Positions 8,424 to 16,592 are shown, numbered from the stretch's first letter. The stretch: 64,000 nt of DNA from an uncultured Eubacteriales bacterium (GCA_900542445.1 UQNN01000005.1:1-64000); one strand, 5' to 3'. Notes: a model not told the origin generated them from the letters alone. Translations and numbers: made by a program.

Positions 8424-8453
8424 TTGACATCCATGCGCATGACGTGATAAAGT
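8424..8453 (+). promoter_or_regulatory. Promoter of the nitroreductase-like gene
   Basis: TTGACA (8424-8429) with TAAAGT (8448-8453), 18-nt spacer. It lies downstream of an in-frame ATG at 8396 and so argues for translation starting at 8510. Confidence 0.55.
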
Positions 8454-8509
8454 ATAGGCGTATGAATTTGAGGGCGTTTTGCCCTTTTAAAACGGGGAGC
8501 GGTTTACAG

Positions 8510-9226
8510 ATGTTTGAACTGAATATTCAGAAAAATTGGATCGACGCGCTCTATGCGCGCAGCTCGGTTCGTCAGTATACGTCCGCGCCGGATAAGGCGC
8601 AGCTCGATAAACTGGGCGAGACCTGCCGCAAGCTCAGCTGGCAGGGCGTGAAAATCCGCATGTTTAAAGGCCCCGGCCTCAAGAGCCAGATCAAGGGCAC
8701 GGATGTGTATGCTGTGATTATCGCCAAGCGCGGCACGCCGATGGAGGTTGAAGGCTTCATGGGCGAAGCGCTGGTGCTGGAAGCCACGGCCATGGGGCTG
8801 GGCACGTGCTGGCTGGGCGCAGGCTTCTATCCGGATATCATCAATCGCAACGTTGATTTGCAGACGGACGAGGCCGTGCATTGCGTTATTTCCATTGGTA
8901 AGGCCAATTTGCCTGCATTTGCGCCCAAACGCAAGGAGCTGGAAAAGGTCTGCGGTATGAACGAAGAGCAGCTTGCTCAGCTCGGCGCATGGCAGAAGGA
9001 AGCCGTGCTGGCCGCGCGTCTTGCGCCCAGCGCGATCAACCAGCAGCCGTGGAAGATCGCGGCGGATAAGACCAGCGTGTCGATTCTGGAGACGACGGTG
9101 CTCTACAAGAAGTATGCGCCGCTGGATCGCGGCATCTGCATGCTGCATGCCGCTGTCGGCGCGGCGAAGGCCGGACGCACCGCCATCTGGAAAAAAGTGG
9201 ACGGCGGATACGCGATGAAGGCATAA
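8510..9226 (+). CDS. Nitroreductase family protein
   Basis: 238 residues from the ATG at 8510 (GGGGAG ten bases upstream). The N-terminal R-S-S-V-R-Q-Y is the hallmark R-x-S-x-R-x-[FY] of FMN-dependent nitroreductases. The mid-region G-E-A-L-V-L-E-A-T-A-M-G-L-G-T-C-W-L-G is the second conserved block (flavin/dimer helix). A second motif, A-P-S-A-I-N-Q-Q-P-W near residue 173, is the flavin-loop P-S-[AW]-x-N-x-Q-P-W that normally lies at the N-terminus, so the protein has the swapped arrangement of the TM-nitroreductase subfamily. The expected activity is NAD(P)H oxidation with an organic acceptor; the substrate is unknown. Followed directly by a terminator. Confidence 0.85.
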   Translation: MFELNIQKNWIDALYARSSVRQYTSAPDKAQLDKLGETCRKLSWQGVKIRMFKGPGLKSQIKGTDVYAVIIAKRGTPMEVEGFMGEALVLEATAMGLGTCWLGAGFYPDIINRNVDLQTDEAVHCVISIGKANLPAFAPKRKELEKVCGMNEEQLAQLGAWQKEAVLAARLAPSAINQQPWKIAADKTSVSILETTVLYKKYAPLDRGICMLHAAVGAAKAGRTAIWKKVDGGYAMKA

Positions 9227-9238
9227 GCAGGATTAGGA

Positions 9239-9269
9239 AAGCGACTTGGCGCAGGCCGGGTCGCTTTTT
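9239..9269 (+). terminator. Terminator after the nitroreductase-like gene
   Basis: AAGCGAC (9239-9245) / GTCGCTT (9260-9266) with following T residues. Confidence 0.75.
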
Positions 9270-9319
9270 GTATGAAAAAACGCCTGTTGACACATGCTAC
9301 TTTCAAAGGAGAGAAGAAC

Positions 9320-10045
9320 ATGCTGACAGGCTTTTTGCGGACGATTGTACTCTTTTTTGTGACGGCCGTCGTGCTGCGGCTGATGGGCAAGCGACAGCTG
9401 GCTCAGCTGCAACCCTATGAAGTGGTGATCACGCTGATGATCTCGGACTTGGCGACGCTGCCGATGGCGGATGTGGAAATTCCGCTGCTGAACGGCGTGG
9501 TTTCGATTTTGACGCTGCTGCTGGTGCACAGCCTGCTCAGCGCGCTTTCGTATGCAAGCCTGAGGATGCGGCGGATCATCTGCGGCAGACCGAGCGTGTT
9601 GGTGCGCGACGGCAAAATCTGCGAAAAAGAGCTGGCGAAACTCTGCTTTGATCTGTCTGACCTGATGGAGGGCATGCGATCTGGCGGCGTGATCGGGTTG
9701 GGCGAAGCGGGAAGCGTCGTTTTGGAGACAAACGGCTCGCTGAGCGTGTTTCCGTCGGCGGATAATCGCCCTGCAACGCGCGGCGAGATGAAGCTGCCAC
9801 AGGTCTATGACGGGATTCCGCTGACGCTGATTCTCGACGGACAGATGCAGGAGAGAAGCATGCGCATTGCGGGGCTTGAGCCGGGATGGCTGCGGCGCAT
9901 TTTACAGGGACAGGGGATCGAACGGGATAAAGACGTGCTGATTGCGACGCTGGATACGCAGGGAAGTCTGCTTGTGCAGGAAAAAGGCGACGACGGACGG
10001 TTGCTGACGCTGGATGTGCTCAAACCGGGACAGGTGAGGTGGTAA
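9320..10045 (+). CDS. DUF421 (YetF-like) membrane protein
   Basis: 241 residues starting at the ATG after AAAGGAGAG; an in-frame upstream ATG lies inside the preceding terminator and is rejected. Three N-terminal membrane helices with the family block R-L-M-G-K-R-Q-L-A-Q-L-Q-P-Y-E-V-V-I-T lead into a soluble C-terminal region with the characteristic V-L-V-R-D-G-K-I and a later L-I-L-D-G segment. YetF-type proteins in spore-forming Firmicutes are membrane proteins with a cytosolic double-layer domain of unclear role. The next gene follows after one base, and a DUF421 gene followed by a DUF4363 gene is a recurring pair in Clostridia. Confidence 0.88.
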   Translation: MLTGFLRTIVLFFVTAVVLRLMGKRQLAQLQPYEVVITLMISDLATLPMADVEIPLLNGVVSILTLLLVHSLLSALSYASLRMRRIICGRPSVLVRDGKICEKELAKLCFDLSDLMEGMRSGGVIGLGEAGSVVLETNGSLSVFPSADNRPATRGEMKLPQVYDGIPLTLILDGQMQERSMRIAGLEPGWLRRILQGQGIERDKDVLIATLDTQGSLLVQEKGDDGRLLTLDVLKPGQVRW

Positions 10046-10046
10046 C

Positions 10047-10430
10047 ATGCGCAAGAAGATTATCACCGTGGCGGCGACGCTGTTGCTGCTCGGCCTGCTG
10101 AGCATGGTGGAGCAGCTTTCCGTGGAGAGGCTGACGAGTGAGGCGATGGAGAAAACGCAGGAGATTCTCTTTCTGCTGGCGCAGAATGAACCGGAACAGG
10201 GATTGGAGCGCGCACGGGCGATGGACGCGTGGTGGGACGAGGAAGCGCCGAACGCGGAGATGATTATCAACCATGTGGCGACGGACGACGTGCGCTTTAC
10301 GCTGTCACGGTTGGTTGCGGCGCTGGAGATGGGGGACAGGGATGACGCGTTTGTCTACGCCCACGAGCTGGAGGGAAACATCGAGCACGTTTTGGAGCGG
10401 CAGGAGCTGTCGTGGCAAAACTTATTGTAA
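10047..10430 (+). CDS. DUF4363 family protein
   Basis: 127 residues with an N-terminal membrane anchor (residues 6-20, T-V-A-A-T-L-L-L-L-G-L-L) and a helical, acidic extracytoplasmic domain containing A-W-W-D-E-E. The start lies one base after the DUF421 stop, so the two are translated together. DUF4363 proteins commonly follow YetF/DUF421 genes; no activity is known to me. No clear terminator: the gene runs into a palindromic repeat region at 10438. Confidence 0.8.
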   Translation: MRKKIITVAATLLLLGLLSMVEQLSVERLTSEAMEKTQEILFLLAQNEPEQGLERARAMDAWWDEEAPNAEMIINHVATDDVRFTLSRLVAALEMGDRDDAFVYAHELEGNIEHVLERQELSWQNLL

Positions 10431-10437
10431 GGAAACG

Positions 10438-10514
10438 TTAGGGCTTTGCCCTAAAACCCAACAAAAACCTGAGGTTTCTGGACTTCCCATATCGTTTATC
10501 GCTAAGCGATAAAC
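10438..10514 (-). repeat. Palindromic intergenic element, copy A (minus orientation)
   Basis: Read on the minus strand: hairpin 1 GTTTATCGCT/AGCGATAAAC (10494-10514), then GGGAAGT, hairpin 2 with core ACCTCAGGT (10464-10482), and hairpin 3 TTAGGGC/GCCCTAA (10438-10454). The order and spacing match the copies at 21.6, 30.1 and 60.4 kb, while hairpin 1 and 3 sequences differ but still pair. It lies between two converging genes. Confidence 0.75.
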
Positions 10515-10527
10515 AAAAAAGCATTTA

Positions 10528-10556
10528 TAAAAAAATCCGGCAACAAAGCTGCCGGA
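10528..10556 (-). terminator. Terminator of the HD-domain gene
   Basis: On the minus strand TGCCGG..CCGGCA... forms a stem CCGGCA/TGCCGG (10537-10542 with 10550-10555) followed by seven T residues (plus-strand A run 10529-10535). Confidence 0.75.
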
Positions 10557-10560
10557 AAGC

Positions 10561-10700
10561 GGAAGGCCAAGGGAACTCAGCTCCCTTGTGGGGATTGAAG
10601 CCACGCGCCCGCTGTGCGGAATTCAGCGTGGCGAAAATCGGAAATCGCAAAGAGCCGAAGGCGATTATGCGGGTTTCCCGGATTCGGGGCAAAGCCCCAA
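10561..10700 (+). repeat. Diverged palindromic element, copy G (plus orientation)
   Basis: GGAAGG is followed by an imperfect hairpin CAAGGGA/TCCCTTG (10568-10588) whose centre ACTCAG matches the hairpin 2 centre of copy F. Then come an inverted repeat GCCACGC/GCGTGGC (about 10609-10641) and a hairpin GGGGC-AAA-GCCCC (10686-10698) like hairpin 3 elsewhere. Copies A and G diverge, as F and B do at 30 kb. Confidence 0.45.
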
Positions 10701-10710
10701 TGTACCTTCT

Positions 10711-11283
10711 TTACAGCGCCGCGACCGCCGCGGCAATCTCCGCTTCGTCGGGCTTCATCGCTTCGAGCGTGCGGGAGAGCAGATCGTCCAGCTCCCAGCC
10801 GAGCATATCCGCGCCCTGCGCGATGACCTCGCGGGAACAGCCCGCCGCAAATCCCTTCGACTTGTATTTCTTCTTGAGACTCTTGAGATCCATGTCCGTG
10901 ATGCTGCCGGAAGGACGCATCTTTGCGCATGCGCCGATCAATCCCGTCAGCTCATCACAGGCAAAGAGCACCTTTTCCATTTCGTGCTCCGGTTTGACAT
11001 CGACGCACAGGCCGTAACCGTGGCAGACGACCGCGTGGATCAGCCGCTCGTCCGCGCCGCCCGCTTGAAGCAGCTCGACGCACTTCTTGCAGTGCTCGTT
11101 CGGCCACTGCTCAAAGTCGATGTCGTGCAGCAGACCGACAATCGCCCAGAAATCGGCTTCATCGCCGTACCCCAGCTCGTTTGCCATCCGACGCATGACG
11201 TTGGAAACGGTCAGCGCGTGGGTAATATGAAACGGCTCGCTGTTATACTTGCGCAGCAGGGCAAACGCCTCGTCATAAGTCAT
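10711..11283 (-). CDS. HD-domain hydrolase
   Basis: 190 residues from an ATG preceded by AAAGGAG; a longer reading upstream would cross the promoter. The N-terminal half is an HD phosphohydrolase fold: H-A-L-T-V-S-N-V-M (first His), then G-L-L-H-D-I-D-F-E-Q-W-P with the metal-binding H-D pair near residue 50, then V-C-H-G-Y and a later C-D-E-L-T-G-L-I. This subtype (tRNA-nucleotidyltransferase-like HD, often called hydrolase) lacks other domains; substrate unknown. The C-terminal K-S-L-K-K-K-Y-K-S-K-G-F-A-A-G is typical of the subgroup. Transcribed alone, with a consensus promoter and its own terminator. Confidence 0.85.
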   Translation of the reverse strand: MTYDEAFALLRKYNSEPFHITHALTVSNVMRRMANELGYGDEADFWAIVGLLHDIDFEQWPNEHCKKCVELLQAGGADERLIHAVVCHGYGLCVDVKPEHEMEKVLFACDELTGLIGACAKMRPSGSITDMDLKSLKKKYKSKGFAAGCSREVIAQGADMLGWELDDLLSRTLEAMKPDEAEIAAAVAAL

Positions 11284-11322
11284 GAAAAACACTCCTTTGG
11301 TGGATGAAATCGCATGGCTTGT

Positions 11323-11351
11323 ATTATAGCGGGAGGAAGCCATGCTGTCAA
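11323..11351 (-). promoter_or_regulatory. Promoter of the HD-domain gene
   Basis: Minus-strand TTGACA (11346-11351), 17-nt spacer, TATAAT (11323-11328): a perfect consensus match. Confidence 0.92.
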
Positions 11352-11475
11352 GCGCATGAACACGGCCTGAAAGCAAAATACGAATATAACTAAAATAAAA
11401 ATGCAAAAGAGAAACAAAATAATCTTAAAAATGATGCATAAAGAAATTGCAAAGATTAAAACATGCAAAAACGGA

Positions 11476-11504
11476 TTGACAAATTGAAAGCGACGATGTA
11501 TAAT
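11476..11504 (+). promoter_or_regulatory. Consensus promoter with no protein gene behind it
   Basis: TTGACA (11476-11481), 17-nt spacer, TATAAT (11499-11504), perfect in both boxes. The plus-strand transcript would run only to the terminator at 11628. Confidence 0.92.
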
Positions 11505-11510
11505 ACTTCC

Positions 11511-11628
11511 ATCGACGGAACGCAGAGCCGTCGCAATCGCAGGCACTTGCGCAGAAGCGTCTGCGACTGGTGTTTCTCTTTCTTTCTCCTCTTCATCAAA
11601 AAAGCGACCGAACAAGTCGGTCGCTTTT
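11511..11628 (+). ncRNA. Probable small regulatory RNA with CU-rich region
   Basis: About 118 nt between a perfect promoter and a strong terminator. No ribosome site is present, and the only frame through it starts at an ATG that overlaps the -10 box. It would form a hairpin CGACGG/CCGTCG, a second TCGCAG/CTGCGA, then an unpaired pyrimidine stretch (TTTCTCTTTCTTTCTCCTC, 11571-11589), then the terminator. Such CU/C-rich single-stranded stretches in Gram-positive small RNAs (for example RsaE- or FsrA-type) pair with ribosome binding sites. It does not carry the SRP RNA signature even though it lies next to recR. Targets unknown. Confidence 0.6.
11596..11628. terminator. Bidirectional terminator between small RNA and recR
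   Basis: AGCGACCGA (11601-11609) / TCGGTCGCT (11615-11623) with loop ACAAG, flanked by A5 on the left and T6 on the right, so it can end both the plus-strand small RNA and the minus-strand ybaB-recR transcript. Confidence 0.9.
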
Positions 11629-11645
11629 TTGTAAATCCCTCTGTT

Positions 11646-12245
11646 TTACATTTGCGTTCTGCCTTCCATCGCCTTGGCCAACGTTACTTCGTCGGTGTAT
11701 TCCAGATCGCCGCCGACGGGCAGGCCGTGCGCGATGCGCGTGACCAAAATCCCCATCGGCTTGAGCAGGCGGGCGATGTAGCTTGCCGTCGCTTCGCCTT
11801 CGATATCCGGATTGGTTGCCAAAATGACCTCGTGGATATCCTCTTTTCCGATGCGGGCAAGCAGTTCGCGAATGCGGATGTCTTCCGGCCCAATGCCCTC
11901 CATCGGGGAAATGGTGCCGTGCAGCACGTGATAGCAGCCTTTGAAATCGCGCATGCGCTCCATCGCCGCCACGTCACGGGGATCGCGCACCACACAGATC
12001 ACGCCGTTGTGCCGCTTTTCATCCGCGCAGATCGGGCAGGGGTCCTCCACCGTGTAGTTGCCGCAGATCGAGCAGTATTTTACCGCCTTGCGGCCCTGCC
12101 AGATGGCGCTGGCCAGCTCGTGCACCTGATCTTCCGGCAGGGAGACGATGTGATACGCCAGCCGCTGCGCGGTCTTTGCGCCGATGCCGGGCAGGCGGGA
12201 AAGCTGCTGCGCCATCCGCGCGATGGGTTCAATCTGCCCGGCCAT
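11646..12245 (-). CDS. recR: Recombination mediator RecR
   Basis: 199 residues, the normal length. It has the N-terminal helix-hairpin-helix (L-S-R-L-P-G-I-G-A-K-T-A-Q-R), a four-Cys zinc finger C-S-I-C-x8-C-P-I-C near residues 58-72, and a Toprim domain from about residue 80 (I-C-V-V-R-D, then G-x-I-S-P-x-x-G-I-G-P-E-D-I). RecR with RecO (and RecF) loads RecA onto SSB-covered gaps. It lies two bases after ybaB, the usual pairing; the dnaX gene often found upstream is not in the window. Confidence 0.97.
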   Translation of the reverse strand: MAGQIEPIARMAQQLSRLPGIGAKTAQRLAYHIVSLPEDQVHELASAIWQGRKAVKYCSICGNYTVEDPCPICADEKRHNGVICVVRDPRDVAAMERMRDFKGCYHVLHGTISPMEGIGPEDIRIRELLARIGKEDIHEVILATNPDIEGEATASYIARLLKPMGILVTRIAHGLPVGGDLEYTDEVTLAKAMEGRTQM

Positions 12246-12247
12246 GG

Positions 12248-12586
12248 TTAAAACATCCCGCCCATGCCGGCACCGCCGATTTTGGACATCTCGCTCTCGC
12301 GGGTCTCTTCACCCTTCTTGAGCGCGTCGTTGACGGCCGCGACAATCATGTCCTGAAGCATTTCGACTTCTTCCGGATCGACCGCATCCTTGTCGATGGT
12401 CAGGGAGAGCAGCTGGCGCTTGCCGCTGACCTTGCAGGAAACCGCGCCGCCGCCGGCCGTGCCTTCGTACTCGCGCGCGTCGAGGTCTTCCTGCGCCTTC
12501 ATCATCTGCTGCTGCATCTTCTGCGCCTGACGCATGAGCTGCTGCATATTGCCGCCCGGAATGCCGGGGAAACCGCCTCTTGCCAT
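12248..12586 (-). CDS. ybaB: YbaB/EbfC family nucleoid-associated protein
   Basis: 112 residues with the family layout: a Gly-rich start (ARGGFPGIPGG), a Gln/Met-rich helix (M-R-Q-A-Q-K-M-Q-Q-Q-M), a beta-sheet core with G-G-G-A-V-S-C-K-V-S-G, and a C-terminal helix ending in a G-M-G-G-M tail. These dimeric proteins bind DNA with little sequence preference; the conserved link to recR suggests a role in recombination or repair, not yet defined. AAGGAGG precedes the ATG. Confidence 0.93.
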   Translation of the reverse strand: MARGGFPGIPGGNMQQLMRQAQKMQQQMMKAQEDLDAREYEGTAGGGAVSCKVSGKRQLLSLTIDKDAVDPEEVEMLQDMIVAAVNDALKKGEETRESEMSKIGGAGMGGMF

Positions 12587-12626
12587 AATGAAAAAACCTC
12601 CTTGAGCATAAAATCATGCGTCTTTC

Positions 12627-12655
12627 ATTATACACCATTCGGACGCAAATGAAAA
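12627..12655 (-). promoter_or_regulatory. Promoter of ybaB-recR
   Basis: Minus-strand TTTTCA (12650-12655), 17-nt spacer, TATAAT (12627-12632). Confidence 0.6.
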
Positions 12656-12775
12656 GCGGAAAATATGCCTTTCCGAATTCGATCAGTGAAATAGACGATC
12701 TGCTTTATTTCTGTGCGGAAATGCCGAATATCTGCGCAAAGCAGGGTTTTTTGCAGGGAGGGCATAAACCGTGCT

Positions 12776-12803
12776 GGTCAACCTATCGCAAATATGCTAT
12801 ACT
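12776..12803 (+). promoter_or_regulatory. Probable ppk1 promoter
   Basis: Extended -10 TG-C-TATACT (12795-12803) with a weak -35 GGTCAA (12776-12781), 16-nt spacer, 87 bases before the ATG. The rest of 12656-12775 shows nothing I can name. Confidence 0.5.
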
Positions 12804-12890
12804 ATAAAATAAGGTTTATACTGATTTTCACACAGATTTTACGTCAAACGGGTATGATAAGCCTACTACGGAGAAACGGGAGGAACCACC

Positions 12891-14954
12891 ATGAATGACG
12901 TTTTTATGAACCGCGAGCTTTCGTGGCTCAAATTCAACGAGCGCGTGCTCGAAGAGGCGGAGGACGAGAACACCCCGCTTTGCGAACGGCTCTCCTTTGT
13001 ATCCATCTATCAGAGCAACCTGGATGAGTTTTTCATGGTGCGCGTCGGCTCACTGGTGGATCAGGACGATGTTTCGCCGAAAATGCGCGAAAACAAGACG
13101 CACATGACCGCCAAGGAACAGATTGACGCGGTCATTGCCCGCGTGCATGAGCTGAACGGTCGGCGCGACGCGGTGTATGCCCGCCTGATGGAAAAACTGG
13201 AAGAGCAGGGCGTGCGGCTGGTCGATTTCCGCAAAATCGGCCGGCAGGAGAGCGAACGGCTGGAACGCTATTTCGACTCGGAAATCGCGCCGCTGATTTC
13301 GCCTTCCATCGTGGGCCGCCGCCAGCCGTTCCCCTTTCTGCGCAACAAGGATATCTACGCCGTGGTCGTGCTGGAAGGGAAGAAGGGCAAGTACAAGTTG
13401 GGCATCATTCCGTGCAGCGCGGGCGTTTTTCCGCGCTTAATCGAGGTGTCGGCCAGCGAGAAGACGTACATGCTCGCCGAAGAGCTGATTTTGCACTTCA
13501 TCCCCAAGGTGTTCGAGGGATACGCCGTGAAGGCCAAGAGCCTGATCCGCGTGACGCGCAACGCCGATATCGACGCGGACGCGCTGTATGACGACGATCT
13601 GGATTACCGCGAGTTCATGGTGCAGCTCATCAAGCGCCGCAAGCGTCTGGCGCCCGTGCGGCTGGAGCTTTCCCGCGAACTGGACGGCATCATCATCGAT
13701 ACGCTGTGCCGATACATGGATGTGCCGCGCGAATACGTATTCCAGAGCGCCACGCCGCTGGATCTGTCTTTTCTGTTCGGCATTCAGGATTTTCTGCGTC
13801 AGCGCAGCGAATTGTTTTATCAGAAGCGGATTCCGCAGAAATCGCCGTCATTCGTTTCCGGCAGGCCGATTCTGGCGCAGATTCGCGAAAAGGATAAGCT
13901 GCTTTCCTATCCATATGAGAGCATGCGCCCGTTCCTGGAAATGCTGACGGAAGCCGCCAACGACGACAGCGTGGTTTCCATCAAAATGACGCTCTACCGC
14001 GTCGCCAAGCAGAGTAAGGTTGTCGAAGCGCTGTGCGAGGCGGCGGAGAATGGCAAGGATGTGCTCGTGCTGGTCGAGTTGAAAGCGCGCTTTGACGAAG
14101 AAAACAACATCGAGTGGAGCCGCCGGCTGGAAGAGGCGGGCTGCAACGTCATTTACGGGCTGGACGGCTACAAGGTGCATTCCAAACTCTGCCTGATTAC
14201 GCGGCGGGAGGAATTGGGCGTCGCCTATTACACGCAGATCGGCACGGGCAATTACAACGAAAAGACCGCCCGTCTGTATACCGATCTGTGCCTGATGACC
14301 GCCGACCACGACATTGGCGAGGAGGCGAACGCCGTATTCAATGCGCTGGCCAAGGGCGAAACCGTGCATGAGACGCGCCGCCTGCTGGTCGCGCCGCATT
14401 GCTTGCAGAACAAGGTGCTGGCGATGATGGACGACGAAATCCGCCGCGCGCGTGCGGGAGAGGAAGCCTATATCGGCGTGAAAATCAATTCGCTGACGGA
14501 TAAGGCGATCATCGATAAGCTGATTGAAGCCTCCTGCGCGGGGGTGAAGGTTGATCTCGTCGTGCGCGGCATCTGCTGCCTGATTGCGGGCGTGCCGGAG
14601 GCGACGGAGAACATCCGCGTCGTCAGCATCGTCGGGCGTTTCCTGGAACATTCGCGCATCTATATCTTCGGGCGCGGGGAGCGCGCGAAGGTCTATATCG
14701 CCTCTGCCGACTTCATGACGCGCAACACGCTGCGCCGCGTGGAGGTGGCTTCGCCTGTAATGGATGCGGACATCCGCGCGCGGATTCTGGCGATGTTTGA
14801 CACGATGCTCCGCGACAACATGCAGGCGCGCGAGATGGACGCACAGGGACAGTATCACCGTCTCACGCCGGGCGAGAGCGAACCGCTCAGCAGCCAGGAA
14901 TACTTTTTCAAGCAGGCGTATGACGCGGTGAGCCGCGTCGTGATTTCAGAATAA
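12891..14954 (+). CDS. ppk1: Polyphosphate kinase 1
   Basis: 687 residues, the usual length. It makes polyphosphate from ATP, reversibly, at the membrane or in cytosolic granules. The N-terminal domain starts F-M-N-R-E-L-S-W-L-K-F-N-E-R-V-L and contains S-N-L-D-E-F-F-M-V-R. The two phospholipase-D-like catalytic domains carry K-V-H-S-K-L near residue 427, the His that becomes phosphorylated, and F-L-E-H-S-R-I-Y near residue 586, the second essential His. Good ribosome site GGGAGGA. Monocistronic; no exopolyphosphatase gene adjoins it. Confidence 0.97.
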   Translation: MNDVFMNRELSWLKFNERVLEEAEDENTPLCERLSFVSIYQSNLDEFFMVRVGSLVDQDDVSPKMRENKTHMTAKEQIDAVIARVHELNGRRDAVYARLMEKLEEQGVRLVDFRKIGRQESERLERYFDSEIAPLISPSIVGRRQPFPFLRNKDIYAVVVLEGKKGKYKLGIIPCSAGVFPRLIEVSASEKTYMLAEELILHFIPKVFEGYAVKAKSLIRVTRNADIDADALYDDDLDYREFMVQLIKRRKRLAPVRLELSRELDGIIIDTLCRYMDVPREYVFQSATPLDLSFLFGIQDFLRQRSELFYQKRIPQKSPSFVSGRPILAQIREKDKLLSYPYESMRPFLEMLTEAANDDSVVSIKMTLYRVAKQSKVVEALCEAAENGKDVLVLVELKARFDEENNIEWSRRLEEAGCNVIYGLDGYKVHSKLCLITRREELGVAYYTQIGTGNYNEKTARLYTDLCLMTADHDIGEEANAVFNALAKGETVHETRRLLVAPHCLQNKVLAMMDDEIRRARAGEEAYIGVKINSLTDKAIIDKLIEASCAGVKVDLVVRGICCLIAGVPEATENIRVVSIVGRFLEHSRIYIFGRGERAKVYIASADFMTRNTLRRVEVASPVMDADIRARILAMFDTMLRDNMQAREMDAQGQYHRLTPGESEPLSSQEYFFKQAYDAVSRVVISE

Positions 14955-15043
14955 GAAACCGCATAATCTTTAGATAAACGACAAGACAAAAACGTTTTCG
15001 GACGCTTTCGTTCAAAAAATCTGACGGAAATTGTCGATTCCTG

Positions 15044-15072
15044 TTGCCACGCTTCCGTGCAAATGATACAAT
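15044..15072 (+). promoter_or_regulatory. Promoter of the diguanylate cyclase gene
   Basis: TTGCCA (15044-15049), 17-nt spacer, TACAAT (15067-15072). Confidence 0.65.
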
Positions 15073-15123
15073 AAAAAAATCAGAGTTTGGCGGAAGCAGA
15101 GGCGATGCGGTCTGGAAAAGAAG

Positions 15124-16458
15124 ATGAAGCGCGGCGTCAGCATCATGTTCATCAACGGGCTGGTTGTCGCCGTTGTGCTGCTGTTTTCCTTCGGCATGGA
15201 TGTGACCAATCGTCTGGTTCATCAGCGATATGATCAGACCGTTGCCAGTCAGCGGGCGCTCATCGCCTGCAACAACGCCTCCAAGGTCTTTCAGCAGCAA
15301 TCCGACGAGCTGACGCTTCGCGTCAACAACTACGTGGAAACGGACTCGACGGATGCGCTGCTTGCCTATTTTGCCATCATCGACAATCAATCTCGCGAGC
15401 ATGAGATCGAGATTGCCGAGCAATATGATGTGGACTGCACAACGCTCAAACAGGCGTTGGCGTTATCCGACGCGCTGGCCGAACGGGAGATTCATGCGTT
15501 TGCGCTGATGGCGGCGGCGAGGGGAACAATCCGAACCGCACCGGTTCAGGTGCAGGAGTATACGCTGCCTTTGAAAGAACGTCAACTTCCGGACGACGAA
15601 AAGAAAGCGCTGGCCGAGCAAATTGTGCATGGGCAGGAATATTACAGCTATAAAAACAAAATTTATGAAAAACTGAATGATTTTGAGACCGGCGTAATGG
15701 AGCGGACGGAAGAAAGGCTGATGGTGGAAACCGAAAGCATTTCCAGCCTGCTGCACGTCCAGAACGTCTTTGAGATTGTCGAAGAACTGGTCATCATCTG
15801 TCTGGCGTTGCTGCTGTATCGTCAGGTGACAGTGGTGCTGCGCAAGTATATCCGCTCCATTTCGCGGGATGAAGCGATTACGCCCGGCGGCACGTCGGAA
15901 CTGCGCTATCTGGCGGCAGTCATCAACCAATATGTCGCGCTGCAAAGCCAGCGTCAAAAGGAGCTGCGCACCATTGCGGAACTGGACGCGCTGACACAGA
16001 TTCCCAATCGGCGCGCGCTGGAGGATTTCATGAGACGCATGTTTCAGCGCGGGGACATGCACGGCGCGCTGATGCTCCTCGACGTGGACGATTTCAAGCG
16101 GATCAACGACAATTATGGCCATGACCTTGGCGATGCTGCGCTGCAAAACCTTGTGGCGCAGATTCACGAGTGCATTCGTGCAGACGACTTCTTTGCGCGT
16201 TTCGGCGGCGACGAATTCGTCATCTGGATGGATGGAATTCATCTGGGCGACGTGGAGGCCATCAAGGAGAAGATTCAGGAGGTCAACCACCGCACGGTCC
16301 TCGTAGCGAACATGACGATGCGGATTTCCGTCAGCGCGGGCGTCACTTTCTGCCGGTATGGCGACGCGTACAAGGACGCGCTGCGCAGAGTGGACACCGC
16401 GCTGTATGAAATGAAGCGCACAGGGAAGCATGGCTGCGCCGTGTATGAAGAATTATAA
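15124..16458 (+). CDS. Membrane-bound diguanylate cyclase (GGDEF)
   Basis: 444 residues. One membrane helix near residues 8-24, an extracytoplasmic sensor of about 190 residues with helical content, and a second helix near 217-235 (I-V-E-E-L-V-I-I-C-L-A-L-L-L) lead to a cytosolic GGDEF domain from about residue 280. The active-site motif F-G-G-D-E-F is at about residue 360, preceded five residues earlier by R-A-D-D, which fits the RxxD inhibitory site for product feedback. L-T-x-I-P-N-R-R and D-V-D-D-F-K-x-I-N-D are intact, so c-di-GMP synthesis is expected. No EAL or HD-GYP partner is in the window. The ribosome site (AAAAGAAG) is weak. Confidence 0.93.
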   Translation: MKRGVSIMFINGLVVAVVLLFSFGMDVTNRLVHQRYDQTVASQRALIACNNASKVFQQQSDELTLRVNNYVETDSTDALLAYFAIIDNQSREHEIEIAEQYDVDCTTLKQALALSDALAEREIHAFALMAAARGTIRTAPVQVQEYTLPLKERQLPDDEKKALAEQIVHGQEYYSYKNKIYEKLNDFETGVMERTEERLMVETESISSLLHVQNVFEIVEELVIICLALLLYRQVTVVLRKYIRSISRDEAITPGGTSELRYLAAVINQYVALQSQRQKELRTIAELDALTQIPNRRALEDFMRRMFQRGDMHGALMLLDVDDFKRINDNYGHDLGDAALQNLVAQIHECIRADDFFARFGGDEFVIWMDGIHLGDVEAIKEKIQEVNHRTVLVANMTMRISVSAGVTFCRYGDAYKDALRRVDTALYEMKRTGKHGCAVYEEL

Positions 16459-16463
16459 AAGCA

Positions 16464-16508
16464 AACCGCCGTTCTCCGGAAAATGGGGAAGGACGGTTAT
16501 TCTTTTTT
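16464..16508 (+). terminator. Terminator after the diguanylate cyclase gene
   Basis: AACCG...CGGTT with an interrupted inner stem (GTTCTCC / GGGGAAG) followed by TCTTTTTT. Confidence 0.65.
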
Positions 16509-16523
16509 GCGGCGATTTCCCCC

Positions 16524-16574
16524 TTTACAACGGGCAGAAAAAAGTGCTATTGTTGATCCGGCATAATGGATCAA
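16524..16574 (+). promoter_or_regulatory. Promoter and operator left in front of a deletion scar
   Basis: TTTACA (16524-16529), 18-nt spacer, TG-C-TATTGT (-10 at 16548-16553). Overlapping the start is a perfect 7-bp inverted repeat TTGATCC-N8-GGATCAA (16553-16574), a layout typical of GntR- or LacI-type operators. AAGGAG follows, then the ATG at 16593. Confidence 0.6.
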
Positions 16575-16592
16575 AAAAGGAGCGGAAGCAGA

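Noticed and set aside
8396..8509. Upstream ATG for a longer nitroreductase-like protein
   Set aside because: A promoter-like TTGACA/TAAAGT pair lies downstream of that ATG, and the extra residues do not match the family.
11511..11628. SRP (4.5S-type) RNA, because it lies next to ybaB-recR
   Set aside because: The conserved GGUCAGGUCCGGAAGGAAGCAGC-type core is absent.
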